A stretch of 64,000 nt of DNA from Polyangiaceae bacterium (lineage in GTDB: Bacteria > Myxococcota_A > Polyangia > Polyangiales > Polyangiaceae). Shown piece after piece: positions 35,034 to 43,498 of the stretch. The stretch is taken from NCBI GenBank assembly GCA_016715885.1, contig JADJXL010000015.1:62001-126000 (forward strand). Direction: 5' to 3'. The translations under genes and the position numbers were made by a program. How positions within the stretch are numbered: the first letter of the stretch is position 1; each line of letters starts with the position of its first letter. The notes under the pieces were generated by a model. The model did no database searches. It saw nothing but the letters and a program-made list of their open reading frames with translations, and was not told where the DNA came from.

Positions 35034-35446
35034 ACAAGTCTGAGTTCGAAGCAGAACTGCGCAAGCTCCTCCAGTCCGCCGAAACCCGAACCGAGAACGA
35101 ACGATGCGTGCAGTGCGTCGCATGCGAACGCTGCATCGATTGCACGTTCTGCAAGAACTCGAAGGGTTTGTCCCGGTGTCACTACTGCGTCGATTCGCAA
35201 CGATGCGCCGACAGCACGCATTGCCGATCGAGCAAAGACCTGGTGCGATGCAACCACTGCGTGGCGAGCGAAAGGTGCACGCAGTGTTCGTACGTAGTCC
35301 GATCGATCGATTGCACCGACTGCACGTATTGTTTTGGTTGCGTAGGATTGAACAAGAAGGATTTCCACATCCTGAACAAGCCCTACGACCGCAGCACGTA
35401 CTTCAAGATCACCCGCCAGCTCGCGCGTGAGCTCGGGATCGCATAA
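35030..35446 (+). CDS. Cysteine-repeat protein
   Basis: The protein has 138 residues and about 19 cysteines between residues 26 and 106, mostly as CxxC or C-x2-C-x2-C runs (CVQCVACERCIDC, CTDCTYCFGC). The three-residue stepping with Ser, Asp and Asn suggests a small beta-solenoid or a multi-metal-binding surface. The end, CFGCVGLNKKDFHIL then NKPYDRSTYF, is a signature I know from uncharacterised bacterial proteins with similar repeats. There is no signal peptide, so it is cytoplasmic. It is coupled to the upstream gene (ATGA); dtd follows after 5 bp. Confidence 0.8.
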   Translation: MNKSEFEAELRKLLQSAETRTENERCVQCVACERCIDCTFCKNSKGLSRCHYCVDSQRCADSTHCRSSKDLVRCNHCVASERCTQCSYVVRSIDCTDCTYCFGCVGLNKKDFHILNKPYDRSTYFKITRQLARELGIA

Positions 35447-35451
35447 GCGCG

Positions 35452-35901
35452 ATGCGCGCGGTCGTGCAACGAGCGCTCTCGGCGCGTGTCGAGGTTGCGG
35501 GCGAGGTCGTCGGGCGTATCGATCGAGGGCTCGTCGTGTTCGTGGGAGCAGGCGAGCACGACGAGCGAGCGGACATCGACTACACGGTGAACAAGGTGGT
35601 GAACCTGCGGGTTTTTCCCGACGAACGCGGGCGTATGACGAAGGCGCTGGGTGAAGTGGGCGGAGCGCTGCTCGTGATCAGTCAGTTCACGGTGTTCGGA
35701 GACGTGCGTCGTGGTCTTCGTCCGAGCTTCGATGGAGCGATGGAGCCGGTGCGGGCGGAGGCGATGTACGACGAGTTTGTCGCGGCATGTCGAGCGGCGG
35801 GGGCGCACGTCGAGACGGGGCGATTTCGTGCGGACATGCGGGTATTCGTCGAGAACGACGGGCCGGTGACGATACTCGTGGATTCGAAGCGGGTGTTTTA
35901 G
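35452..35901 (+). CDS. dtd: D-aminoacyl-tRNA deacylase
   Basis: The protein has 149 residues, the standard size. It removes D-amino acids (and Gly from tRNA-Ala) wrongly attached to tRNA. It starts MRAVVQRAL with the conserved V/A pattern, has the SQFTVFGDVRRG motif with the catalytic-loop Ser-Gln, and the cross-subunit GPVTILVDS motif near the end. It follows the Cys-repeat gene by 5 bp, so it is probably in the same transcript. Confidence 0.95.
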   Translation: MRAVVQRALSARVEVAGEVVGRIDRGLVVFVGAGEHDERADIDYTVNKVVNLRVFPDERGRMTKALGEVGGALLVISQFTVFGDVRRGLRPSFDGAMEPVRAEAMYDEFVAACRAAGAHVETGRFRADMRVFVENDGPVTILVDSKRVF

Positions 35902-35985
35902 GGTCGAGCTATCGGCCGATGAGCCATGACTCACAAGCGACGCACCGCGCTTCCCATGCGCATCACTCGGCTGTAGTTGTTCTTC

Positions 35986-36960
35986 ATGCACGTCATCGTC
36001 CTCGGAGCAGGGGCACTCGGCCGTATCTATGGCGCTCGCCTCGCAGCAGCCGGCGTCGCGGTATCCTTCCTCGTCCGCAAATCGCGCCTCGATGAAACCT
36101 ATTCTTTCGTCGTCGAACAAGTGAACGGGGAAAAACGTCGCAATGTGGTGGAACGACCCAATCGCATCGCAACGATCCCGAACGATGCGACGCTCGTATT
36201 GCTCACCGTCAGGTTCGATCAAATCGACCGTATTCGTCACGATCCGAACGACGAACTGGCAAACCTTCTGCGCGCGGCACCCGCCGCGCCCGTCGTCGTG
36301 TTGTCACCAGCGCTCGCGCCTCAGCTCGAAGCATTGAAAAACGTGGTTGGGCGTCGCGTCGTAAGCGCAATGCCGGGCGTGTTTGGATACATCGACGATG
36401 TCGATGATCGTGGTGTCGTTCGTTATTGGGCCACGGGCATTGCGCCGACGTTGTTCGACGATGAAGCCTCGGGAGAAGTGCATTCGCTCAGTCGGGACGC
36501 GCTCGAAGTGCTCGCCCGGCGGCTCACGAACGATGGATTACCCACGCGCTTCGAACGCGATGTCGCGTCTCTCAATGCCGCCAGCACGACGGCCTTTTTT
36601 CCACTCATTGCGGCCATCGATGCAGGCCACGGCGTCGACGGCGTGCTTGGCGACAAGGAATTGCTCGATACGGCGATTTCGGCGGCAAAGGAATGCGAAA
36701 CGCTCGGGAAAAAAATTGGCAAAGTGGCACCGTGGGCGCAGCTTTTGACTCGGTTCATTGGACCGTACACCATCAAGCCCGGCGTAGCGCTCGCCCGCCG
36801 CGTAGCTCCGGAAACCGTGCGATTCGTCGAGCGACACTTCGGGCGAAAACTGCACGCACAACACTTGGCAATGGGCGATACGATTCGCGAAATCGGGCGC
36901 GAGCATGGCATTGACATGCCGCACCTCGATCACTTGCTCGCCATTGTACGTAGCTCTTGA
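35986..36960 (+). CDS. Ketopantoate reductase-like (ApbA/PanE) dehydrogenase
   Basis: The protein has 324 residues. The N-terminal Rossmann motif VIVLGAGALGRIYGARL binds NAD(P)H. LLTVRFDQ is the usual second strand in this family, and a helical C-terminal domain follows. True PanE has a Lys and Glu/Asn set that I could not place with certainty, so the substrate may not be ketopantoate. The ATG at 35986 is taken; a TTG three codons upstream is possible. Confidence 0.75.
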   Translation: MHVIVLGAGALGRIYGARLAAAGVAVSFLVRKSRLDETYSFVVEQVNGEKRRNVVERPNRIATIPNDATLVLLTVRFDQIDRIRHDPNDELANLLRAAPAAPVVVLSPALAPQLEALKNVVGRRVVSAMPGVFGYIDDVDDRGVVRYWATGIAPTLFDDEASGEVHSLSRDALEVLARRLTNDGLPTRFERDVASLNAASTTAFFPLIAAIDAGHGVDGVLGDKELLDTAISAAKECETLGKKIGKVAPWAQLLTRFIGPYTIKPGVALARRVAPETVRFVERHFGRKLHAQHLAMGDTIREIGREHGIDMPHLDHLLAIVRSS

Positions 36961-37081
36961 TCCCATTACACAATTTGCATCATATGCGGCGCTCGAGCCG
37001 CAGTGACGTCGGTACGAGATGGATGGGACAATCGCGGCTGCTCGAGACCCGCTGGGTTTGCTTGACATCGAGCGGCGCCTG

Positions 37082-38182
37082 ATGCCCATTGGTGAAATGA
37101 CTTCTCAGCTTGCAGTCACTGCAACGCGAACGCGCCTGCGAGCCGCATCGTTGGCATCCGTATCGGCAGCGCTTGCTCTTTTGGCGCTCACTCCAATCGC
37201 GTGTGGCACGCCTCCGCGCGGCGTCGAATGGAATGGAAAGCGTCTTCCGGTGGTCGACATGCATCTGCACCCAGGCGACTGGGACTCCGTTCCAGAGGAC
37301 ACGAGAAAGTTTTTGGCTTCGCGTTTTCCATTTCCGCTCGGTGTGGATGCAGAATCGACTGCAGCAGCAAGCCTCACGCCGGAAAGCATCCTGTCCGAGC
37401 TCGATTCAGCGGGAATCTGGGCTGGCGGGCTGTTTGCCATTTATGCCCCGCGTACGGTGGGAATCGCCTCGAACGAGCTCGTAGCGGAAGATCTCGCGTA
37501 TGCTCCAGAGCGTTTTTTTGGCTTTGCGTCGCTTCGTGTCGACCGGTGGAAGACCGATCGCGACGTCGAGCTGGAGCGGCTGAAAACGATGCTATCGCGC
37601 CCTGGTTTCATCGGCATCAAGCTTGCTCACGCGCACCAACATTTTCGCATGGACGAGCCTTCGTTTTATGGGATTTACGAAATATCGTCGACGATGAACA
37701 AACCGATTTATTTGCACACCGGTTCGAGTCCTTTTCCGGGAACGTCGCGAGAACCCGCGTACACCGATCCCGTCTATCTGGAGCCAGCCATTCAGGCATT
37801 TCCGAACGCACGTTTCATCCTCGGGCACCTGGCATACGATTTCGTCGACAAACGCAATTCGGGACTTTCTACGTGCATTCGGCTGGCGAAAACGTATGCC
37901 AACGTGTTTCTCGAACCTTCGGCGCTCGGATCGGCTTCGTCGGACCCCACCGGGGAAAACTTGAAAGAGGCCATGCGGCTCATGCGTGAAGAAGGCGTGG
38001 TGGATCGCATCATTTATGGCAGTGATGGCCCCCAGAGTCCGGGATTCGTGAAAAGTTACCTCGATAGAACCGTCGCCGCAATGCAAGCTGCCGGATACAC
38101 CGAGCAAGAAGCTGCGGACGTTTTGGCTGGCAACTTTGCCCGAGTTTTTGGCGTGAGCATTCCAAAGGACGCGGCCGAATGA
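37082..38182 (+). CDS. Amidohydrolase-2 family lipoprotein
   Basis: The protein has about 366 residues. The signal peptide ends at the lipobox TPIAC (Cys41 from this start). The TIM-barrel metal-hydrolase pattern follows: VVDMHLHPGD (first HxH), GIKLAHAH, PIYLHTGS, FILGHLAYDF and IIYGSDGPQS (metal Asp). Family members hydrolyse or decarboxylate small ring compounds; a lipid-anchored version is less usual. Starts at 37019, 37082 or 37097 are possible. The end overlaps the next gene (ATGA), first of three coupled genes. Confidence 0.8.
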   Translation: MPIGEMTSQLAVTATRTRLRAASLASVSAALALLALTPIACGTPPRGVEWNGKRLPVVDMHLHPGDWDSVPEDTRKFLASRFPFPLGVDAESTAAASLTPESILSELDSAGIWAGGLFAIYAPRTVGIASNELVAEDLAYAPERFFGFASLRVDRWKTDRDVELERLKTMLSRPGFIGIKLAHAHQHFRMDEPSFYGIYEISSTMNKPIYLHTGSSPFPGTSREPAYTDPVYLEPAIQAFPNARFILGHLAYDFVDKRNSGLSTCIRLAKTYANVFLEPSALGSASSDPTGENLKEAMRLMREEGVVDRIIYGSDGPQSPGFVKSYLDRTVAAMQAAGYTEQEAADVLAGNFARVFGVSIPKDAAE

Positions 38183-38847
38183 ATCATCGACATGTTTGCA
38201 TGCTCGGCGTAGCCTTCGCCTCGTCATTGTGCGCCGCGAATGTATTTGCCGCCGATGAACCCAAGCCATCCACGAACGACGCCGTCCTGCACGCCCTCGC
38301 TGGCGCTCCGCGTCGAAACGCATACGCATTCACGATTCAAGGGGGTTGGCCGTTCTCGAGCGTTCGCGCTCAAATAGGTTTGACGGATCGACTGGCTTTC
38401 GTGAGCGAAGTGGAATCCGTACTCTTTCTGCGCAATCGCCCCATGGCGGGGATTGGCCTGCGGTGGTATGAAAATTCGCGCATTCGAATCACGGGTGAAG
38501 CATTGGTCGGCTGGCTCTTTCAGCGCTCCGAAGAAATTCGCCGAGGACCCAATGGCGAATTGCGTATTCGCATCGCTGTGCCTCTTGGACGGTGGGTTCC
38601 CTACGCGGTGCTTGGGACACGGCACGCGCTTCTGCCCGATCTGACAACCATCCAACGTGCTTCGGGGACCGAAACGAATTGGTCATTCCGGCACGAATGG
38701 ACGCCGTGGGCCACGCTGGGATTGGGATTTGGGATTACTCGCTCGTTCGGGCTCGATATCGGAATCAATGCGGGATGGGTAGGTGCACCCGATACGATTG
38801 CGCTCCCAGGCTTTCACGTGGGCTTGCATTTCGGAGGTGATCGATGA
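38179..38847 (+). CDS. Exported beta-strand-rich protein, probable outer membrane barrel
   Basis: The protein has 222 residues. The signal peptide ends around CAANVFAAD. The rest alternates hydrophobic and polar residues with aromatic girdle residues (GIGLRWYENS, WFSFRHEW-like stretches, LGLGFGITRS, GFHVGLHFGG) and ends in a short strand, as in small outer membrane barrels. No family name can be given. It overlaps both neighbours by 4 bp (ATGA on each side), so it is tightly co-expressed with the amidohydrolase and a lipoprotein. Confidence 0.65.
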   Translation: MNHRHVCMLGVAFASSLCAANVFAADEPKPSTNDAVLHALAGAPRRNAYAFTIQGGWPFSSVRAQIGLTDRLAFVSEVESVLFLRNRPMAGIGLRWYENSRIRITGEALVGWLFQRSEEIRRGPNGELRIRIAVPLGRWVPYAVLGTRHALLPDLTTIQRASGTETNWSFRHEWTPWATLGLGFGITRSFGLDIGINAGWVGAPDTIALPGFHVGLHFGGDR

Positions 38848-39296
38848 GTCGAGCAGCGCTTGCGTGCGTGGTTCTTTTGACCGGTCTCTCGACGGGGTGC
38901 ATCAACTTCGAAACGAACTTGTACGAAGTTCTCTTGACCGGCCAAGTCGAAGTTGCGGATGGTGCATTGAATACGGGCGCCGTGCATCTCGAGTTTCATG
39001 TCGCGACGAGCGCAGGCAATGGCGCATTGTCTCATCCGCTCGGCGAATTCGACCGGCGAAGCATTTCTTCACCCGGCGCCGTGCGCGAAACCATTCTCTA
39101 TCCGCTCGATGAAGGTTCGGGGCTCGTCGTGTACGGCTGGCTCGATGCCGATGGCGATGGATCGCTCTGCGCCGTGGGTGCGCCGCGTACCGAGCCTGCC
39201 GGATTGGTGCAAGTGAATGGATTTCCCGCGCACGAACTGTCGTTTACGCTGCTGCTCGACAGCCCATGCGCCGGACCGGAGTTGCTTTATCCGTAG
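38844..39296 (+). CDS. Small lipoprotein
   Basis: The protein has 150 residues. A short signal ends at the lipobox LSTGC (Cys19). The mature part is beta-rich and includes YGWLDADGDGSLCAVGAP, an Asp-rich loop of calcium-binding style, and a C-terminal Cys. No family is recognised. It is the last gene of the three-gene operon that starts with the amidohydrolase; the 48-bp gap to pdxA separates convergent genes. Confidence 0.65.
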   Translation: MSRAALACVVLLTGLSTGCINFETNLYEVLLTGQVEVADGALNTGAVHLEFHVATSAGNGALSHPLGEFDRRSISSPGAVRETILYPLDEGSGLVVYGWLDADGDGSLCAVGAPRTEPAGLVQVNGFPAHELSFTLLLDSPCAGPELLYP

Positions 39297-39344
39297 CTTG
39301 CTGCAAACGACGCATTGCAATTTTGCGTCGCGCTCGTGATCCCA

Positions 39345-40388
39345 TTACACGGTTTGCGTGATCGACGCTCGCCCGCTTGCTCGTGAAAGCCGTACGGCGA
39401 GCTCCATGGCGTGATGCATGGCTGCAGGATCGGCCAATCCTTTGCCGGCAATGTCGTATCCGGTCCCATGATCGACGCTCGTGCGTATGATGGGCAATCC
39501 CAGCGTCACGTTGACGGTTTTTCCAAATCCCACCAATTTGCACGGAATGGTGGCTTGGTCGTGGTACATCGCGACCACGCCGTCGTAATCCCCGGCTGCG
39601 TGTTTGCGAAATGCCGTCTCCGCCCCGATGGGGCCATCGAGCAATGCGGCATATCCGTCCGCTTCGAGCCTCGTGCGTGCAATCTCCATCCCCGGTGCAA
39701 TGCGCGTCGTTTCTTCGTCACCGAGCAGCCCGCCCTCCCCTGCGTGCGGATTGAGCGCCGCAATGCCGACCCGCGGCATCGCAATACCAAGCGCATGCAG
39801 TAGGCGCACGATCCAATATGAACTGGTCGCAACGGCGTCTTTCGTGATGGCCTCGGGCACTCGGGCAAGCGGCAAATGCGTCGTCACGAGCGCCGTCGTC
39901 ATCATGGCCGAACGAAATGCCATGACGACCTCTCGTGCACCCAAAACCTCGGCCAAATATTCAGTATGTCCGGAAAAACCAACCGCGTGCGGCGCATGGC
40001 TCGTCGCAATGGCGTGCTTCGATACGGGTCCCGTCACGAGCGCATCCGCGATGCCCATGCGCGTGAGACCAAGCGCCTCGTCGATCCAGGCAAGCTGCGC
40101 CGCGCCATCTTCGGCCGTTGGTGCACCAAAGATAGGCAATCGGCCGAGCCGCGTGCTCGAACCCCACACGCCAATCTTGCCCGGTTCGAGCGCCTGCACA
40201 TCCGCAGACGAGGCGACCATGCAGAGACGATTCGAGTCCACATGTCGAATCGAAGCGGCGCGCCGAAGGACGTCGATGTCCCCAACGAGCACCGAGCGAG
40301 CGTCCGAATTGGCGGCCGCAACGACCGCAAGCTCGGGCCCTGTTCCACTGGGACAACCCAGACTCACAGCAACGGTCGATCGCTTCAT
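39345..40388 (-). CDS. pdxA: 4-hydroxythreonine-4-phosphate dehydrogenase
   Basis: The protein has 347 residues and performs the NAD-dependent oxidation step in the DXP-dependent route to pyridoxal phosphate. Conserved segments are VSLGCPSGTGPEL, LVTGPVSKHAI, GFSGHTEYLAE (metal His), AALNPHAGEGG (metal His) and YHDQATIPCKL (metal His). The ATG overlaps the stop of the response regulator gene by 4 bp (ATGA). This ties vitamin B6 synthesis to that regulator's transcript. Confidence 0.94.
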   Translation of the reverse strand: MKRSTVAVSLGCPSGTGPELAVVAAANSDARSVLVGDIDVLRRAASIRHVDSNRLCMVASSADVQALEPGKIGVWGSSTRLGRLPIFGAPTAEDGAAQLAWIDEALGLTRMGIADALVTGPVSKHAIATSHAPHAVGFSGHTEYLAEVLGAREVVMAFRSAMMTTALVTTHLPLARVPEAITKDAVATSSYWIVRLLHALGIAMPRVGIAALNPHAGEGGLLGDEETTRIAPGMEIARTRLEADGYAALLDGPIGAETAFRKHAAGDYDGVVAMYHDQATIPCKLVGFGKTVNVTLGLPIIRTSVDHGTGYDIAGKGLADPAAMHHAMELAVRLSRASGRASITQTV

Positions 40389-41164
40389 GCGCTCAAAAAT
40401 CCAGTCGCTCGTTTTCGCTCCGCCGACAAACCTTGATCATCACCATCTTCGCCCGTGTCTTCTTCCGTCACGCTGCCCGGCGTCTCGAGCTTGTAACCAG
40501 CTCCGCGCAACGTGGCGAGCGGCAATGCAGAGCCGAACTTCGTGCGAAGCCTCGTCACGTGAATGTCGACCGTACGCGGTCCGCCTTCGTAACGATTTCC
40601 CCATACGCGGCGCAAGAGTTCGTCGCGTGAAACCACCTTGCCTCGCCGCTCGCAAAGGTACGAGAGCAAAGCAAATTCTTTGGCAGTGAGCGATACGGGG
40701 CGGCCGTCGATGCACGCTTCGTGCGCAGACCTGTCGATCACGAGCGGGCCGATCTTCACGCGCTCTTCCGTCGCGAATTCGCTCCGCTGCCACTCGGCCT
40801 TGCGAATGCGCGCGTAAAGCTCGGCGGGCACGTACGGCACGAGCACGAAGTCGTCGAAACCTCCGGCAGGGTCGAGCCGCGAGACGTGCGGCACCGAAAC
40901 GGCAGCGATTGCCGGGGTGCCCTGGAGGCGTTGGTCGCGACGAACCGCGCGAAGCAACGCGACGGCGAGGTCGGGGCGCTCGGGCGTCTCGATGAGCACG
41001 GCCCGCACGTCGTCGTCGTCGTCGCGCAGAATTCGACTGGGTTCTTCCCACATCTCGAGCGTGCGCACGTTCGCACCGAGGCCCCGAAGCGTCTGCGCGG
41101 CGCCTTCGTCGCGTTCGAGCTCGGGGCCGTGCCCGACGATGAGGATGAACGAGCGGCGCGCCAT
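40385..41164 (-). CDS. OmpR-type response regulator with degenerate receiver
   Basis: The protein has about 259 residues. The C-terminal winged helix (about 136-228) is typical of OmpR: LTAKEFALLSYLCERRGKVV, RVWGN, TVDIHVTRLRTKF and LRGAGYKL. The N-terminal receiver has the fold (FILIVGHGPE, AVLIETPERP, DFVLVPY) but carries Glu59 instead of the phospho-acceptor Asp and Val109 instead of the conserved Lys. It probably binds DNA without normal phosphorylation. No histidine kinase is adjacent. The ATG at 41164 is chosen. It lies 53 bp after tldD and overlaps pdxA. Confidence 0.87.
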   Translation of the reverse strand: MARRSFILIVGHGPELERDEGAAQTLRGLGANVRTLEMWEEPSRILRDDDDDVRAVLIETPERPDLAVALLRAVRRDQRLQGTPAIAAVSVPHVSRLDPAGGFDDFVLVPYVPAELYARIRKAEWQRSEFATEERVKIGPLVIDRSAHEACIDGRPVSLTAKEFALLSYLCERRGKVVSRDELLRRVWGNRYEGGPRTVDIHVTRLRTKFGSALPLATLRGAGYKLETPGSVTEEDTGEDGDDQGLSAERKRATGFLSA

Positions 41165-41217
41165 CGGTCGACCTAGTGCGTAATAGGCTGCGCCAGAGAC
41201 TGGTTCAAGCGGCCCCA

Positions 41218-42666
41218 TCAACCGATTTTCGTACCACCCACGGTGATGCGATCGATTTTGATGGTCGGACATCCGACGCCGACCGGAACGCTCTGACCGT
41301 CTTTGCCACAGGTCCAAATTCCGTCGGATGTGGCCAGATCATTGCCGAGCATGGTGACTTGACCGAGCACCGCGGGGCCGTTGCCGATGAGGTTCACACC
41401 CTTCAGCGGGCGCGTGATCTTGCCGTCTTCGATGAGATAACTCTCGGTCAACGAGAAGACGAAATCACCGTTCGAGATGTCGACTTGACCGCCGCCGAAC
41501 TTCTTGGCGAACACGCCGCGTTTGACGCTCGAAACGATTTCCTGCGGATCGTGCGGGCCACCGAGCAAGATGGTGTTGGTCATGCGAGGCAATGGTACGG
41601 AACCAAAGCTTTCTCGGCGGCCATTGCCCGTCGAAGTTTGCTTGTAGTGTTTGGCGCTCAGCCGATCGTGCATGTAGCCGACGAGCGTGCCGTTCTCGAT
41701 GAGCACGCTCTTTTTCGGCTCGTTGCCTTCGTCGTCCACGTTGATGGTTCCACGGGACGAACCCAAGGTCGCATCGTCGACGACGGTGCACAAAGGGCTC
41801 GCGACGGGCTGGCCGACTTTGCCGGAGTAGTTCGACGTTCCTTTGCGATTGAAGTCGGCCTCGAGTCCGTGACCGACGGCTTCGTGCAGCAAGATGCCGC
41901 TATCGCCAGGCGCGAGCACGACGTTCATTTCGCCCGCAGGAGCCTCTTCGGCGTCGAGCATGACGACGGCTTGTCGTGCAGCTTCGCGCGCGTGCCATTC
42001 GGGTGATCGATCCTGGAAGTAATCGGTCATCGTCATGCGACCGCCTCCGCCGCTCGATCCTTCTTGGCGTTTGCCGTTTCGTTCGGCGATGGCGCGCACG
42101 CCGAATCGAAAAAGGGGTTGCACGTCGTGCACCATGATCCCGTCGCTCGTTGCGACGAGCACTTCGCGGATCTCTTCGGAAAAACTCGCTTCGGCTTTGA
42201 CGATGTGCGCGTCGTGCGCGTGGGCCGCGGCGCTGGCGCGTTCGAGCAGAGCGCGTTTGTTTGCACCCGGAACATCGAGCGAAACGAGGGGCACTTCGTA
42301 GCGTTGCGGCAGTTCGCGAGGTGCGAGTTTCACGGACGTGGTCGCCGACTTGCCGGTTGCGATTTGCGCCGCTGTTTCTGCGGCGCGTTTCATCGATTCC
42401 CAGGTGAGATCCTCGGTGTAGGCATACCCGGTCGCATCGCCTCGCAAAACGCGAACACCAACGCCCATGGAAACGCCACGGGATGCGGCTTTGAGGATGC
42501 CTTCGTCGAAGGTAAAACCCCCACCGGCGCGGTATTCGAAGAAGAGGTCGGCGTATTCGCCGCCTTTGGCGAGCGCGACGGCCAAGAGGCGTCCACAGAG
42601 GTCGGCGTCGATCGAGCTGTCCCCGCCTGGACCAAACGGGGCGCGATAGGCTGCACTTTGCGTCAT
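41218..42666 (-). CDS. tldD: TldD metalloprotease subunit
   Basis: The protein has about 482 residues. TldD with TldE forms a heterodimeric Zn protease that trims unfolded peptides and modified peptides. The metal motif HEAVGHGLEADF (HExxxH) is present, preceded by GDSGILLHEA. GGPHDPQEIVSSVKRGVF and SLTESYLIEDGKITRPLKGV are typical TldD segments. The ATG at 42666 is taken; the open frame to 42798 overlaps the divergent gene's leader. No tldE is seen in the window. Confidence 0.93.
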   Translation of the reverse strand: MTQSAAYRAPFGPGGDSSIDADLCGRLLAVALAKGGEYADLFFEYRAGGGFTFDEGILKAASRGVSMGVGVRVLRGDATGYAYTEDLTWESMKRAAETAAQIATGKSATTSVKLAPRELPQRYEVPLVSLDVPGANKRALLERASAAAHAHDAHIVKAEASFSEEIREVLVATSDGIMVHDVQPLFRFGVRAIAERNGKRQEGSSGGGGRMTMTDYFQDRSPEWHAREAARQAVVMLDAEEAPAGEMNVVLAPGDSGILLHEAVGHGLEADFNRKGTSNYSGKVGQPVASPLCTVVDDATLGSSRGTINVDDEGNEPKKSVLIENGTLVGYMHDRLSAKHYKQTSTGNGRRESFGSVPLPRMTNTILLGGPHDPQEIVSSVKRGVFAKKFGGGQVDISNGDFVFSLTESYLIEDGKITRPLKGVNLIGNGPAVLGQVTMLGNDLATSDGIWTCGKDGQSVPVGVGCPTIKIDRITVGGTKIG

Positions 42667-42866
42667 CTTCGGTGCAACTTTAGAGCGGCCAGTGCGATCG
42701 GTCGAGCCGTCCTCGCTGAAAGTCGTGCTTTTGATCGTGTCCGGCGCGCCTAACAAATGCAGAAAAGTCGACGACGAACGACGAAGCGGGTAACGCATTG
42801 CTCACGCCTCGTGCACAGTCTGCCCGAGCGAATCGGCGAAGCTTCGATGCCGTTTCGAGGATGACC

Positions 42867-43292
42867 ATGACGAACCCCTCCCACTTCGCTCTCGTGTGGC
42901 TCCACATTGTGGGCAACATCGTTTGGATTGGCTCGATCCTGGCCGTCGCCGCAGCGATCACGGGAAAGAACGGAGAGCCGAAAGTTCGCGGCGAGCTTGG
43001 GTTGCGAATCTACCGCCTGCTCTCGGTGCCGTCGTTCGTGCTTTCGTTCATTGCCGGAACGGCTCGGCTTTTCATGGACCCGAAGTACTACTTCGTCGAG
43101 CATCACTGGATGCACGGCAAGCTCTTGTTTGCTGTCGCCGTGATCGGCATTCATCACGTCATCGGCGGTCGAGCGAAAAAGCTTGCGCGGGGAACTGTGC
43201 AAGACGCGGGACCGACTGCTACGATGGCGATGGTGTTTTTGGTATCGGCCGTCGTTGCGGCGTTTTTCGCGATTTTCCGGGTGCCCAACTGA
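42867..43292 (+). CDS. HemJ-like membrane protein (CopD/UPF0093 type)
   Basis: The protein has about 141 residues and four transmembrane helices. HFALVWLHIVGNIVWIGSI has the conserved His in helix 1, and HHWMHGKLLFAVAV has the Lys in helix 3, with another His (GIHHVIGG) after it. This matches HemJ-type protoporphyrinogen oxidases and the related CopD fold. A role in haem synthesis is likely but not certain. The ATG at 42867 has GAGG 6 bp upstream, better than the ATG at 42861. Confidence 0.72.
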   Translation: MTNPSHFALVWLHIVGNIVWIGSILAVAAAITGKNGEPKVRGELGLRIYRLLSVPSFVLSFIAGTARLFMDPKYYFVEHHWMHGKLLFAVAVIGIHHVIGGRAKKLARGTVQDAGPTATMAMVFLVSAVVAAFFAIFRVPN

Positions 43293-43498
43293 GTCTGCGT
43301 GTGAAAGCAAGTTTTTCGAACCAGGAAAACGACGACACAAGCCGAGCAAGAAAGCCCTTCGTGACGCGCTTGCGACACATAGATTTGGACCGTGCTTGTG
43401 CACGGATGTCCATTCCGATAGATCCGGTGGTACCGTGATGTAGGAGCGCTCGCGGGCTTTGCCCCCGTGATTGCTCTTTCGAGGAGAATCCCATCGCC

